From Pseudomonas sp. BCA17 (GTDB taxonomy: Bacteria > Pseudomonadota > Gammaproteobacteria > Pseudomonadales > Pseudomonadaceae): a stretch of DNA of 64,000 bases. Numbering within the stretch: position 1 is the first letter of the stretch; each line of letters begins with the position of its first letter. The stretch covers positions 186,001 through 250,000 of the forward strand of contig NZ_SGWI01000004.1 of NCBI RefSeq assembly GCF_004519405.1, in the 5' to 3' direction. This document shows, in pieces, positions 8,991-17,761 of the stretch. The notes beneath the pieces were generated by a model. That model did no database searches. It was not told the DNA's origin and saw only the letters and a program-made list of their open reading frames with translations. The translations under genes and the position numbers were made by a program.

Positions 8991-9410
8991 ATGCAAACGC
9001 TCTATACCGCAGTAGCTACCGCCACCGGCGGCCGTGATGGCCGTGCTGTCTCCAGCGACAACATCCTCGACGTCAAACTTTCCACCCCCAAGGAACTGGG
9101 CGGCGCTGGCGGCCAAGCCACTAACCCTGAGCAATTGTTCGCCGCCGGCTACTCGGCCTGCTTCATCGGCGCACTGAAGTTCGTCGCCAGCCAGACCAAG
9201 CGCAAGATTCCGGATGACGCTTCGATCACTGCGCATGTCGGCATCGGTCAAATCCCCGGTGGATTCGGCCTGGATATCGACCTGCACATCAGCCTGCCGG
9301 GCCTGGCCCAGGACGACGCGCAAAGCCTGGTCGACGCCGCGCACCAAGTCTGCCCGTACTCCAACGCCACCCGTGGCAACGTCGATGTACGCCTGCACGT
9401 AACCGTCTAA
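8991..9410 (+). CDS. ohr: Ohr, organic hydroperoxide reductase
   Basis: Cytosolic thiol peroxidase of the Ohr/OsmC fold that reduces organic hydroperoxides, using lipoylated proteins as reductant. The 139-residue length is standard. Both catalytic cysteines are present: Cys57 in AAGYSACFIGAL and Cys121 in AAHQVCPYSNATRGN. The peroxide-contacting arginine is expected from the GGRDGRAVS strand. Ribosome site AGAGAGGAAAC lies just upstream. It is paired with ohrR and probably controlled through the repeats at 8904-8972. The secreted esterase gene follows 28 bp downstream and may be co-transcribed. Confidence 0.96.
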   Translation: MQTLYTAVATATGGRDGRAVSSDNILDVKLSTPKELGGAGGQATNPEQLFAAGYSACFIGALKFVASQTKRKIPDDASITAHVGIGQIPGGFGLDIDLHISLPGLAQDDAQSLVDAAHQVCPYSNATRGNVDVRLHVTV

Positions 9411-9438
9411 ATGACCTCGGCTGCCTTTGGAGAGAGAC

Positions 9439-10455
9439 ATGAACACAATCGGTAAAGCGCTCACCGGCACCCTGCTCGCCCTGTCCATCACCAACGCCTT
9501 CGCTGCAACCGGTGATGTCGAGCACAACACCCAGGCCTTCCTGGATGTGTTGAACGCAGGCACCGGCAAACCAATGGAGCAACTGACGCCCAAGGACGCC
9601 CGTGCCGTACTGACTGGCGCCCAGGCCGGCGTGAAGCTGACCTTGCCCAAGGCGGACGTGAGCCAGAAGACCATCCAGGTCGACGGCAAGCCGCTGTCCC
9701 TGACCATCGTGCGACCGGCCGGGGCCAAGGGCGTATTGCCCGTGTTCATGTTCTTTCACGGCGGCGGCTGGGTGCTCGGAGACTATCCGACCCACGAACG
9801 CCTGGTGCGGGATCTGGTCGCCGGTTCGGGGGCGGCAGCGGTATTCGTCAACTACACACCTTCGCCGGAAGCGCACTACCCGGTGGCGATCAACCAGGCC
9901 TACGGCGCTACACAGTGGGTGGCCGAACACGGTGAAGAGATCAACGTCGATGGCAAGCGCCTGGCAGTCGCGGGCAACAGTGTCGGCGGCAACATGGCAG
10001 CGGTGGTCAGCCTGATGGCCAAGGACAAGGGCACGCCGGCGATCAAGTTCCAACTGCTGCTGTGGCCAGTGACCGACGCCAACTTCGACACCGGGTCCTA
10101 CAACCAGTACGCCGAAGGGCATTTCCTCACCAGGAACATGATGAAGTGGTTCTGGGACAACTACACCACCGACGCCAACCAACGCGCCGAGATCTACGCC
10201 TCGCCGCTGCGGGCGACGACTGAGCAGCTCAAGGGCCTGCCGCCTGCGCTGGTTCAGACAGCCGGTGCCGACGTGCTGCGCGATGAAGGCGAAGCCTATG
10301 CCCGCAAGCTGGATGCCGCCGGTGTACCGGTGACCGCCGTGCGCTACAACGGCATGATCCACGACTACGGTTTGCTCAATGTGGTCAGCCAGGTGCCGGC
10401 AGTACGTTCAGCCTTGCTCCAGGCCTCGGATGAGCTGAAGCAACACCTGAAGTAA
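9439..10455 (+). CDS. Secreted alpha/beta-hydrolase (hormone-sensitive lipase/acetyl esterase family)
   Basis: Predicted carboxylesterase exported to the periplasm: a signal peptide of about 22 residues ends at ITNAFA-ATG. The oxyanion motif FFHGGGWVLGDY, nucleophile elbow GNSVGG (serine), an acid region GADVLRDEGEAYA and the catalytic histidine in GMIHDYGLLN define the HSL/Aes family. The elbow GNSVGG differs from the commoner GDSAGG. The ATG at 9439 has GGAGAGAGAC just upstream; a TTG four codons earlier overlaps that site. It lies 28 bp after ohr and before a strong terminator, so it may belong to the peroxide-response unit. Natural substrate unknown. Confidence 0.88.
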   Translation: MNTIGKALTGTLLALSITNAFAATGDVEHNTQAFLDVLNAGTGKPMEQLTPKDARAVLTGAQAGVKLTLPKADVSQKTIQVDGKPLSLTIVRPAGAKGVLPVFMFFHGGGWVLGDYPTHERLVRDLVAGSGAAAVFVNYTPSPEAHYPVAINQAYGATQWVAEHGEEINVDGKRLAVAGNSVGGNMAAVVSLMAKDKGTPAIKFQLLLWPVTDANFDTGSYNQYAEGHFLTRNMMKWFWDNYTTDANQRAEIYASPLRATTEQLKGLPPALVQTAGADVLRDEGEAYARKLDAAGVPVTAVRYNGMIHDYGLLNVVSQVPAVRSALLQASDELKQHLK

Positions 10456-10470
10456 AACCTGACGCCCACA

Positions 10471-10498
10471 AAAAACCCGACTCGAAGTCGGGTTTTTT
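10471..10498. terminator. Rho-independent terminator, bidirectional
   Basis: Perfect 8-bp stem ACCCGACT/AGTCGGGT (10475-10482 and 10486-10493) with loop CGA, flanked by an A-run on the left and a T-run on the right. It separates the convergent esterase and efp genes and can serve both. Confidence 0.9.
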
Positions 10499-10517
10499 CG
10501 TATCGACGTAGCCAGAA

Positions 10518-11090
10518 TTACTTCTTGGCGCGGCCTTTGTACGAACCACCTTCACGGGTGTCGATCTCGATCAGGTCGTCGATTTCGATGAAATCGGCTA
10601 CTTGCAGTTCGGTACCGTTGGACAGCTTGGCAGGTTTCATTACCTTGCCGGAAGTGTCACCGCGAGCGGAACCTTCGGTGTAGGCAACCTTACGCACGAT
10701 AGTGGTCGGCAGCTCTACGGAAACCAGACGCTCTTCAAAGAAGATCGCTTCGCAGACGTCTTCCATGCCTTCTTCGATGAACGGCAGAACGGCTTCGATA
10801 TCTTCAGCGTTCAGCTCGTACATGGTGTAGTCGGTGGTGTCCATGAACGTGTAGGTGTCGCCGCTGATGAAGGACAGGGAAGCTTCTTTGCGGTCGAGAA
10901 TCACGTCGTCCAGTTTGTCGTCGGCGCTGTAGACGGTTTCAGTCTTGTAACCGGTCAGCAGGTTCTTCAGCTTGGTCTTCATGATTGCGCTGTTACGACC
11001 AGACTTGGTGAACTCAGCTTTCTGAACCAACCAAGGGTCGTTGTCGATACGGATCACGGTACCGGGTTTCAGTTCTTTACCAGTTTTCAT
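10518..11090 (-). CDS. efp: Translation elongation factor P
   Basis: EF-P binds between the P and E sites of stalled ribosomes and promotes peptide bonds at polyproline. The 190-residue protein has the KOW-like domain I ([19 protein letters not shown]), the modification loop TKSGRNSA, and the two OB domains ending [14 protein letters not shown]. The loop-tip residue is Arg32, not lysine, which marks the rhamnosylated EF-P type. The modifying enzyme gene earP lies 49 bp upstream on the same strand, so the two probably form a unit, although the AT-rich gap could also hold an efp promoter. Confidence 0.97.
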   Translation of the reverse strand: MKTGKELKPGTVIRIDNDPWLVQKAEFTKSGRNSAIMKTKLKNLLTGYKTETVYSADDKLDDVILDRKEASLSFISGDTYTFMDTTDYTMYELNAEDIEAVLPFIEEGMEDVCEAIFFEERLVSVELPTTIVRKVAYTEGSARGDTSGKVMKPAKLSNGTELQVADFIEIDDLIEIDTREGGSYKGRAKK

Positions 11091-11139
11091 TGCATATATC
11101 CGAAATTTGGATGGGATTTACAAAATTCAAGGTGGCGTA

Positions 11140-12273
11140 TCATATCCAACTTTCATAAAACTGTACCAGCGCCGTCGCAAGATCGGCCTGCAAGCCTTGT
11201 TCCAGACACCACGTCTGCGCGTGCCGGCTCACCTCCGGCCAGTGCTCCAGCAGCATTTTCCAGGACTGCGCCATATCGCCATCAGCGTTCCAGGCTTGCC
11301 AGAGTGTTACCACGGCGGTTCTGGCCGCCGGTGACAACGCGGCGGTGTACAGCTGCAGGAAGGCGTCGAGCTTGTCCAGGTGGATGTCTTCGTCCTGACG
11401 GTAGATGTGCCATAGCATTGGCCGCCCCGCCCACTGGGCCCGTACGAACGAGTCTTCGCCGCGCACCGCGTTGAAGTCGCAGCACCACAGCAGGCGATCA
11501 TATTGTTCCTGGCGCACGAACGGCAGCACCTGCACGGTCAGGGCTGCACGCTGATGAACCTCCCCTGCCGCCAACCGCTCCACCCCCAGCCAGCGTTGCA
11601 CATCGCCCAGGATGCGGCCCTCCGGCACCAACAGATGAGTGGCACGCCCGTCCGTCGCCAGCACGTCCAACCAACTGGCCAACCCGGCATTTTCATAGGC
11701 GAACAGCGACATCAATCGGGCATCAGTTGCCGGAAAAACTCCCAGGGTCTGCAGGAATTGTCGTTGCTCTGCCGCATCGTGTTGAAAAGCCTGGCGCTGT
11801 TCCAGCAACCCTGCCTCACGCAGAAGACCACCGGTGCCCGGGCGAAAACCGGGGAAGAAGAAATACTTCTGTACGCCCTTGAACTTCACCGACGGCAGGC
11901 GATGGCAGCCCACCACCCATTCTTCGGCGCTGAGGTAATCCAGGTTCATCCACAGCGGCGCGCGTTCGCGCCGGGCCATGGCTTCCATGTAAGCCGGCGG
12001 CAATTGGCAGGCAAAGGCCGCGATCACCACATCGGCAGACGGCACACCGGGCCAGTCAGCCGGCCAGTGGCGCACATCGACCCCTTCCTGCCATTGCTGC
12101 GGCAACCGCACATCAATCTCAGGGCACATGCGCTCGAAGGCACGCAGGTCGTCCACCCACAAACACACTTCGCACCCGTGCTCCACCACCAATTGCCGGG
12201 CCAGGCGCCAGGTCACGCCGATGTCGCCGTAGTTGTCGACGACGCTGCAAAAAATATCCCAGCGGGCTTTCAT
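11140..12273 (-). CDS. earP: EarP, EF-P arginine rhamnosyltransferase (DUF2331)
   Basis: Transfers rhamnose from dTDP-L-rhamnose to Arg32 of EF-P, activating it. The 377-residue GT-B glycosyltransferase shows the conserved N-terminal DIFCSVVDNYGDIGVTWR, which puts aspartates at positions 13 and 17, and FNAVRGEDSFVRAQW, which puts glutamate at 273. These match the catalytic positions described for Pseudomonas EarP. The ATG at 12273 has GGAG 6 nt upstream; a TTG four codons earlier overlaps the ribosome site. It sits directly upstream of its substrate gene efp on the same strand. Confidence 0.96.
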   Translation of the reverse strand: MKARWDIFCSVVDNYGDIGVTWRLARQLVVEHGCEVCLWVDDLRAFERMCPEIDVRLPQQWQEGVDVRHWPADWPGVPSADVVIAAFACQLPPAYMEAMARRERAPLWMNLDYLSAEEWVVGCHRLPSVKFKGVQKYFFFPGFRPGTGGLLREAGLLEQRQAFQHDAAEQRQFLQTLGVFPATDARLMSLFAYENAGLASWLDVLATDGRATHLLVPEGRILGDVQRWLGVERLAAGEVHQRAALTVQVLPFVRQEQYDRLLWCCDFNAVRGEDSFVRAQWAGRPMLWHIYRQDEDIHLDKLDAFLQLYTAALSPAARTAVVTLWQAWNADGDMAQSWKMLLEHWPEVSRHAQTWCLEQGLQADLATALVQFYESWI

Positions 12274-12405
12274 TCCGGGCTCCAACGATCAAAGGCTCGA
12301 TTGTCCGCATAAATGCGCCCATGCAGAAGGCTTGATCGTGATTATTCTGCACAGTGGCTGTGCGACAATCGTCACTACGTCATCAATGCTCGCCAGGAGG
12401 CCATC

Positions 12406-12774
12406 ATGTCTGATCGTTCGCTGCCGCTGTTCAAACTCAGTGTCGCCATCGCGTTTGGCGTATGGCTGGGGTTTGTCGCCATCGTGCTGACGAGCTGGCT
12501 GGCGTCGCACTATCTGTTCCCGCAAAGCCTGGCGCCGGTCGCCCAGGCCGTTCAACAATTGGGCAAGCCCGCCGTCGTCACGCCCGAGCCGCCGAACCGC
12601 ATGTTCGAGCAGTACACCGATAACCTGCGCAAACAGGAACAGCAACAATCGCTGGACCAGGCCCGCAACAATGCGCGCAACCTGAACAACCCCAAATGCC
12701 AGTTCTGGTTGCAGCAAGACCAGAACGCCCCCAATGAAAAGAGCCGGGCGAATGTCCTGCAGTTTTGCGAATGA
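12406..12774 (+). CDS. Small single-pass membrane protein of unknown function
   Basis: A 122-residue protein with one hydrophobic segment at about residues 10-33 (KLSVAIAFGVWLGFVAIVL onward) and a polar, glutamine- and asparagine-rich C-terminal part with two cysteines near the end (KCQFW and FCE). No family recognised; it looks like a conserved pseudomonad hypothetical. A strong AGGAGG lies 5 nt before the ATG. Its stop codon overlaps the first possible ATG of the Gre-like gene (ATGA at 12771-12774), so the two are probably translationally coupled. Confidence 0.8.
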   Translation: MSDRSLPLFKLSVAIAFGVWLGFVAIVLTSWLASHYLFPQSLAPVAQAVQQLGKPAVVTPEPPNRMFEQYTDNLRKQEQQQSLDQARNNARNLNNPKCQFWLQQDQNAPNEKSRANVLQFCE

Positions 12775-13268
12775 CCCCACCCACCATGAATAAACATGCC
12801 GTCCACTCGTTGATCCTGGAAAAACTCAGCGTCGATCTCGACATTGCCCAGCGCGCTGCGCAAACCGCCTACGAAACCGCGACCCACGAAGAAAACATCG
12901 CCGAAAACAAATACGACACACTCGGGCTGGAGGCCTCCTACCTGGCCGCTGGCCAAGCCAGGCGCGTCGAGGAAATCAAGCAGGCGCTGACGCTGTGTCA
13001 GAACATGCCACTGCGGGCCTATGACGAACAGCGTGGCATCGAGATTGGCGCGTTACTGGGCCTGGAAGACGAGAACGATCGCCAGCAATGGCTGTTCCTG
13101 GCGCCGGATGGAGCAGGCCTGAAGGTGGATGTAGTAGGGCAACCGGTGACCGTCATCACCCCGCGCTCACCCTTGGGCAAAAGCCTGCTGGGCAAGTTCG
13201 AAGGGGATGAGGTGGAGATTCTGGTGGCGGGCGCTCGGCAACACTTTACGGTTACCGAGGCCAAATAG
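12771..13268 (+). CDS. GreA/GreB-family transcription factor-like protein
   Basis: About 165 residues with a Gre-like layout: an N-terminal helical hairpin (LEKLSVDLDIAQRAAQTAYE through EENIAENKYDTLGLEASYLA) and a C-terminal FKBP-like domain ending TVITPRSPLGKSLLGKFEGD, which resembles the GreA/GreB C-terminus. The hairpin tip carries ATHEENIAENKYD, reminiscent of the acidic tip region of Gre factors, but the canonical pattern is altered. It may act on RNA polymerase secondary channel function, or be an Rnk-type anti-pausing relative. The start could be the ATG at 12771 (ATGA overlap with the upstream gene) or the ATG at 12786 (MNKHAVHSLI). A canonical greB is at 25481. Confidence 0.78.
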   Translation: MTPPTMNKHAVHSLILEKLSVDLDIAQRAAQTAYETATHEENIAENKYDTLGLEASYLAAGQARRVEEIKQALTLCQNMPLRAYDEQRGIEIGALLGLEDENDRQQWLFLAPDGAGLKVDVVGQPVTVITPRSPLGKSLLGKFEGDEVEILVAGARQHFTVTEAK

Positions 13269-13273
13269 CGGTA

Positions 13274-14257
<984 letters not shown>

Positions 14258-14345
14258 TCAAAGCAGATAGACGCCACGGGTATCAGCGACGGTATATAAC
14301 TATATTAAAGGCCGGATCGATAAATCTAGAACTTTTTATCATCTT

Positions 14346-14852
14346 TTACCGATCAATATCATCGCTGCGTCGACGCTGCAGCGACGGCACCAGGTAAACC
14401 GGCACTGTCGACAATTGCAGCACCCGTGCAGCGGTTCGCCCAAGGGGTGTGGCCGCCGCGGTTGCATGGCTGTGGCTACCTACGATCAACAGGTCAACGG
14501 AAAGTTTACGCAACTGGTCGAGGATCACTTCGCAGGGGTCGCCCTGAATCACTCGAACCGAATGAATCAACTCCAGGTCTTGCTCCCCTTCCCCCAACTC
14601 CTCACGAAAACTGTCCAGCACCCGTTGCTCGATGGTCGCCATTACGGTGTTCACTCCCTGGCTCTGCCACTCACTCAGGGCCTGCTCATCAAGGTAGCTC
14701 TGCAACACTGATTCGGCGAACAGTCCGATAGGCTCGACCACGTGAATCACATGCAGATCCGCATTGAACGTTCGGGCCAGTGCCAGCGCATGCTGCATTA
14801 CATAAGGCGCATACAAACCGAGGTCCGTGGCGTACAGCATCGAACGAATCAT
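14346..14852 (-). CDS. Universal stress protein (UspA family)
   Basis: Single-domain Usp of 168 residues: N-terminal MIRSMLYATDLG, middle SVRVIQGDPCEVILDQL and a C-terminal nucleotide-binding stretch LLIVGSHSHATAAATPLG followed by RTAARVLQLSTVPVYLVP. The second half departs somewhat from the classical G-2x-G-9x-G-S/T motif because several glycines are replaced by alanine or threonine, so ATP binding is uncertain. A very good ribosome site CAGGAGGTTCT precedes the ATG. It stands alone between the divergent cysB leader and the 5'-nucleotidase gene. Confidence 0.9.
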   Translation of the reverse strand: MIRSMLYATDLGLYAPYVMQHALALARTFNADLHVIHVVEPIGLFAESVLQSYLDEQALSEWQSQGVNTVMATIEQRVLDSFREELGEGEQDLELIHSVRVIQGDPCEVILDQLRKLSVDLLIVGSHSHATAAATPLGRTAARVLQLSTVPVYLVPSLQRRRSDDIDR

Positions 14853-14918
14853 AGAACCTCCTGGACGACCAGGATGGCGGAGATTGAATGAGCTTAGCAG
14901 CGCACGGGGCAGTTCGGC

Positions 14919-15836
14919 TCAGCTCTCGGTCTGGATTTTCAACTCATTGCTGATGCCATGGGGCACATGCCCGGTGGCTACCACCTCCCTGGCCTTCTCG
15001 CAGTGGCCGGCCTGGTCATCGAAAAACACATCGGCGGCGAAGGCCTCCAGAAACGCGGCCTTTTCCAGGCCGCCAAGGAACAGCGATTCGTCCAGGCGGA
15101 TGTCCCACTCACGCAACGTTCGGATCACCCGCTCATGGGACGGTGCCGAGCGCGCGGTGACCAATGCGGTGCGAATCGGGCAGGCCTCATCGGCAAACTC
15201 TCGCTGCAATAAGTTGAGAGCCGCCAGGAAACCCTTGAACGGACCACCATGCAAAGGCTCGCGCGCCGACTCCCGCTCGCTGGCCTGGAAGGCTGCCAGG
15301 CCGCCAGCCTGGTAAACGCGTTCGGACTCGTCGGAGAACAGCACCGCGTCACCGTCGAACGCAATCCGCAATTCCTCGCTCGATGCTCGACGCGCGCCGC
15401 CCGACAGAATCGTTGCCGCCGCAAACCCGGCCTCGAGGGCACTGCGCACATCCTCTGCATGGGTCGAAAGAAACAGATGGCAACCAAAGGCAGCCAAATA
15501 AGGATAGGGACTACGCCCTCCTACGAAAGCGGCGCGGGAAATATCCAAGCCGTAATGCTGGATGGAATTGAATACCCGCAGGCCGGTATCAGCGCTGTTG
15601 CGAGACACCAGCACCACCTCGACCCGCGCGCGGCCCAAGCTGGCGTTGAGGCTCAGCAGCTTTTTGACCAGCGGGAAGGCATCGCCGGGCTCAAGGGTTT
15701 CTTCCTCATGTTCGATCTGGTACTTGCGGTAAGCCTCCACGCCCTCGGCCAAGTAGACCTTGTGGCTATCGCTCAGGTCGAACAGTGCCCGCGAAGAAAT
15801 CGCCAGCACCAACTTGTCGCCCATTCCTTTTGCCAT
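14919..15836 (-). CDS. Cytosolic 5'-nucleotidase (PF06189-type)
   Basis: About 305 residues resembling the 5'-nucleotidase family typified by mammalian cytosolic 5'-nucleotidase I. The HAD-like acidic motif RIAFDGDAVLFSDESERV is in the middle, and DVFFDDQAGHCEKA near the C-terminus resembles the second HAD acidic pair. LVSRNSADTGLRVFNSI supplies the serine/asparagine segment. It probably dephosphorylates nucleoside monophosphates in the cytosol. Start supported by GGGAG upstream. It lies directly downstream of the ketopantoate-reductase-like gene, 16 bp away on the same strand, and may be in its operon. Confidence 0.87.
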   Translation of the reverse strand: MAKGMGDKLVLAISSRALFDLSDSHKVYLAEGVEAYRKYQIEHEEETLEPGDAFPLVKKLLSLNASLGRARVEVVLVSRNSADTGLRVFNSIQHYGLDISRAAFVGGRSPYPYLAAFGCHLFLSTHAEDVRSALEAGFAAATILSGGARRASSEELRIAFDGDAVLFSDESERVYQAGGLAAFQASERESAREPLHGGPFKGFLAALNLLQREFADEACPIRTALVTARSAPSHERVIRTLREWDIRLDESLFLGGLEKAAFLEAFAADVFFDDQAGHCEKAREVVATGHVPHGISNELKIQTES

Positions 15837-15852
15837 GGTGTTTTCTCCCGAA

Positions 15853-16815
15853 TCAGCGGTTGTGCCGATCTATGAAACTCAAGGCCTGGTACAGCGCCTG
15901 GATGCGTGGCAATTCGCAGCCTGCCGCCTGTGCCGCCGCCAGCGGCCGGGCGTAAATCGCCGCCAGTTCCAATGGGCGCTTGTGCAGGTGGTCGTGGTAC
16001 ATGCTGGGCAGGTAGTCATCCATGGTTTCGGTCATCGCAAACATCTGGTCGGCGTAACTGGCCGCAATGTCATGACCGCAAGCACGGGCGCCCTGCACCA
16101 CTTCGGCCATCAAGGCCTGGATCAATTCGCGGCTGGATGGATCGGCCATCATCGCCGTGGTGCCGGTGCCCAACACCACGGAAAGACCGTTATAGGGAAT
16201 ATTCCACACCAGTTTATGCCAGCGCGCCTGGTGCACGTCGGCCATGGCCTGGGACTCGATACCGGCCTGATGGAACAGCCCGGCGCCCTCTTCGACGATG
16301 GCTTTTTGGCCAGCTTCATCGTCGGCTGCGCTGCCACTGTGATAACCCAGGTTGACTCGCCCCAACGCCTGATGCTCGACGACGCCAGGGCCGGAGCGAT
16401 GCACACCGATGTAGCACAGGCCGCCAAGCAGGTGCAGCGACGGCGGCAGGTGCTCGCGCAAACTGTCTTCGACATCAAGACCATTTTGCAGCAGCACAAT
16501 CCTGGCATCCGGCGCCGCAACCTGGGCGAGCGTCGGCGCCAAGTCCACATTGCCCGTGGACTTGGTGCCCACAAGTAACCAATCGCACGCAGGCATATCT
16601 GCAGCGCGGGCATAGGCCTGGACGGGATGCAGGTGCAATTTGCCATGCACCTTGCTGTTGAGGTGCAGGCCATGCTCGCTGACTGCGGCGTATTCACTGC
16701 GCAGCAAAAAATGCACATCGAAGCCGGCACGCGCCAGCATCAGGCCGTAGAACCCACCGATAGCGCCGGTGCCGATGATGCCGATACGGGGTGAACGGTG
16801 TGCGACTGCTGTCAT
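15853..16815 (-). CDS. Ketopantoate reductase (PanE/ApbA)-family oxidoreductase
   Basis: NADPH-dependent reductase family; canonical members reduce 2-dehydropantoate in pantothenate synthesis. The 320-residue protein has the Rossmann glycine motif RIGIIGTGAIGGFYGLMLA at the N-terminus, LVGTKSTGN, LLQNGLDVED and the C-terminal catalytic region DVHQARWHKLVWNIPYNGLS with the expected lysine and asparagine. Whether it is the housekeeping panE or a paralogue cannot be settled. Start at 16815 with GAGG upstream. Its ATG overlaps the stop of the thioredoxin-like gene by 4 bp, implying translational coupling. Confidence 0.88.
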   Translation of the reverse strand: MTAVAHRSPRIGIIGTGAIGGFYGLMLARAGFDVHFLLRSEYAAVSEHGLHLNSKVHGKLHLHPVQAYARAADMPACDWLLVGTKSTGNVDLAPTLAQVAAPDARIVLLQNGLDVEDSLREHLPPSLHLLGGLCYIGVHRSGPGVVEHQALGRVNLGYHSGSAADDEAGQKAIVEEGAGLFHQAGIESQAMADVHQARWHKLVWNIPYNGLSVVLGTGTTAMMADPSSRELIQALMAEVVQGARACGHDIAASYADQMFAMTETMDDYLPSMYHDHLHKRPLELAAIYARPLAAAQAAGCELPRIQALYQALSFIDRHNR

Positions 16816-17198
16816 GGCAAATCCTCTGGAGTGCGGGTAAGCGCTTGTTGTACTGCATCGCAAACGTCATTACGCGTAATACGCGTCTGTATCTGCCCCA
16901 GGAACTGACCCTCGCATACCACGAATAACGCGGGCAAATGAAAGATCTGATAGCGCTCGACGGCGCCGCCGTTGTGCGCGGCGTCCACCCAACACACGCG
17001 GTCCACCGGTAAGTGCCAACCCGGCAACTGCTGACGTGCCCAGCGACAACTGGAACACCCGACGCTGGTAAACACCACCAGTGAAATTCCCGGCAAGCCC
17101 AGCAATTGCTGGTCAATATCCAGGTCGGTCAATTCCAGTTCCTTCACTATACTGCTGCCACTGCCGTCAACGGGACGGCGCTCGGAGTCCGTGTACAT
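16812..17198 (-). CDS. Thioredoxin-family protein
   Basis: A 128-residue cytosolic thioredoxin-fold protein with the redox motif CSSC in LVVFTSVGCSSCRWARQQLP and the cis-proline loop YQIFHLPALFVVCEGQ. The motif differs from the WCGPC of TrxA, so it is a specialised thiol-disulfide protein or a non-classical thioredoxin. Ribosome site weak; GAGG lies 12 nt upstream and an internal GTG is an alternative start. Its start codon at 17198 overlaps by two bases the start codon of the divergent PilZ gene at 17197, so each promoter must lie within the neighbouring coding region. Confidence 0.85.
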   Translation of the reverse strand: MYTDSERRPVDGSGSSIVKELELTDLDIDQQLLGLPGISLVVFTSVGCSSCRWARQQLPGWHLPVDRVCWVDAAHNGGAVERYQIFHLPALFVVCEGQFLGQIQTRITRNDVCDAVQQALTRTPEDLP

Positions 17199-17631
17199 GG
17201 GTCGTTTTTTACCTCACCCTGATGATGTCGCTGTCGAGTTGATCCAACGTCCCTCTCCTGCCATGTCCCGTTCGCGCCTGCACACTATCGGCCTGGGCGG
17301 TGTTGCCTGCAATTGTCCGCGCGCCTGGCGCCAGGGCACAGCGGTTGATTTGCGGATTCCGTCCCTGGGTGCGAACGCCCGCTATCCAGGCTACGTGGCG
17401 TGGTGCCGTAAAGTCGAAAATGGTTACCGTATCGGTATCTCGTTTACCGATGAGCACGCCTTGTTCAGTGCACGGATGGGCGAACAAGTGTGCCAGATCG
17501 AGCGCTATTGCCGCTTGCACGAAGACGCCGAGCCGACATCTGCGCAACACGAAGCCATGGCCCTCGACTGGGTTTCACGCCATGCCGTCGAATTCTCCCA
17601 TGAGGCTTTTGTGCAGCCAGTGCTGGATTAA
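17197..17631 (+). CDS. PilZ-domain protein (possible c-di-GMP receptor)
   Basis: A 144-residue protein whose first 100 residues resemble PilZ: a basic segment (IQRPSPAMSRSRLHTIGLGG) then a beta-barrel with RLICG-like strands and GYVAWCRKVENGYRIGISFT. The usual R-x3-R switch motif is only partly recognisable (SRSRL), so c-di-GMP binding needs testing. A helical tail follows (residues 100-144). The start ATG at 17197 has GGAG 9 nt upstream and overlaps the divergent thioredoxin-like start codon. The function may be control of motility or adhesion, which is inference. Confidence 0.8.
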   Translation: MGRFLPHPDDVAVELIQRPSPAMSRSRLHTIGLGGVACNCPRAWRQGTAVDLRIPSLGANARYPGYVAWCRKVENGYRIGISFTDEHALFSARMGEQVCQIERYCRLHEDAEPTSAQHEAMALDWVSRHAVEFSHEAFVQPVLD

Positions 17632-17761
17632 AGCGGGATTTGCCCATTGTCGCGGGCCGGTGATACGCGCTAAGGTTCCTTCCCCCTGCATTCAAATCAT
17701 GCTGTGCTCCGCCGCACGGGGATGGCTGGCGGCCGGCACCGTGACCCTGACGAGTAACACG

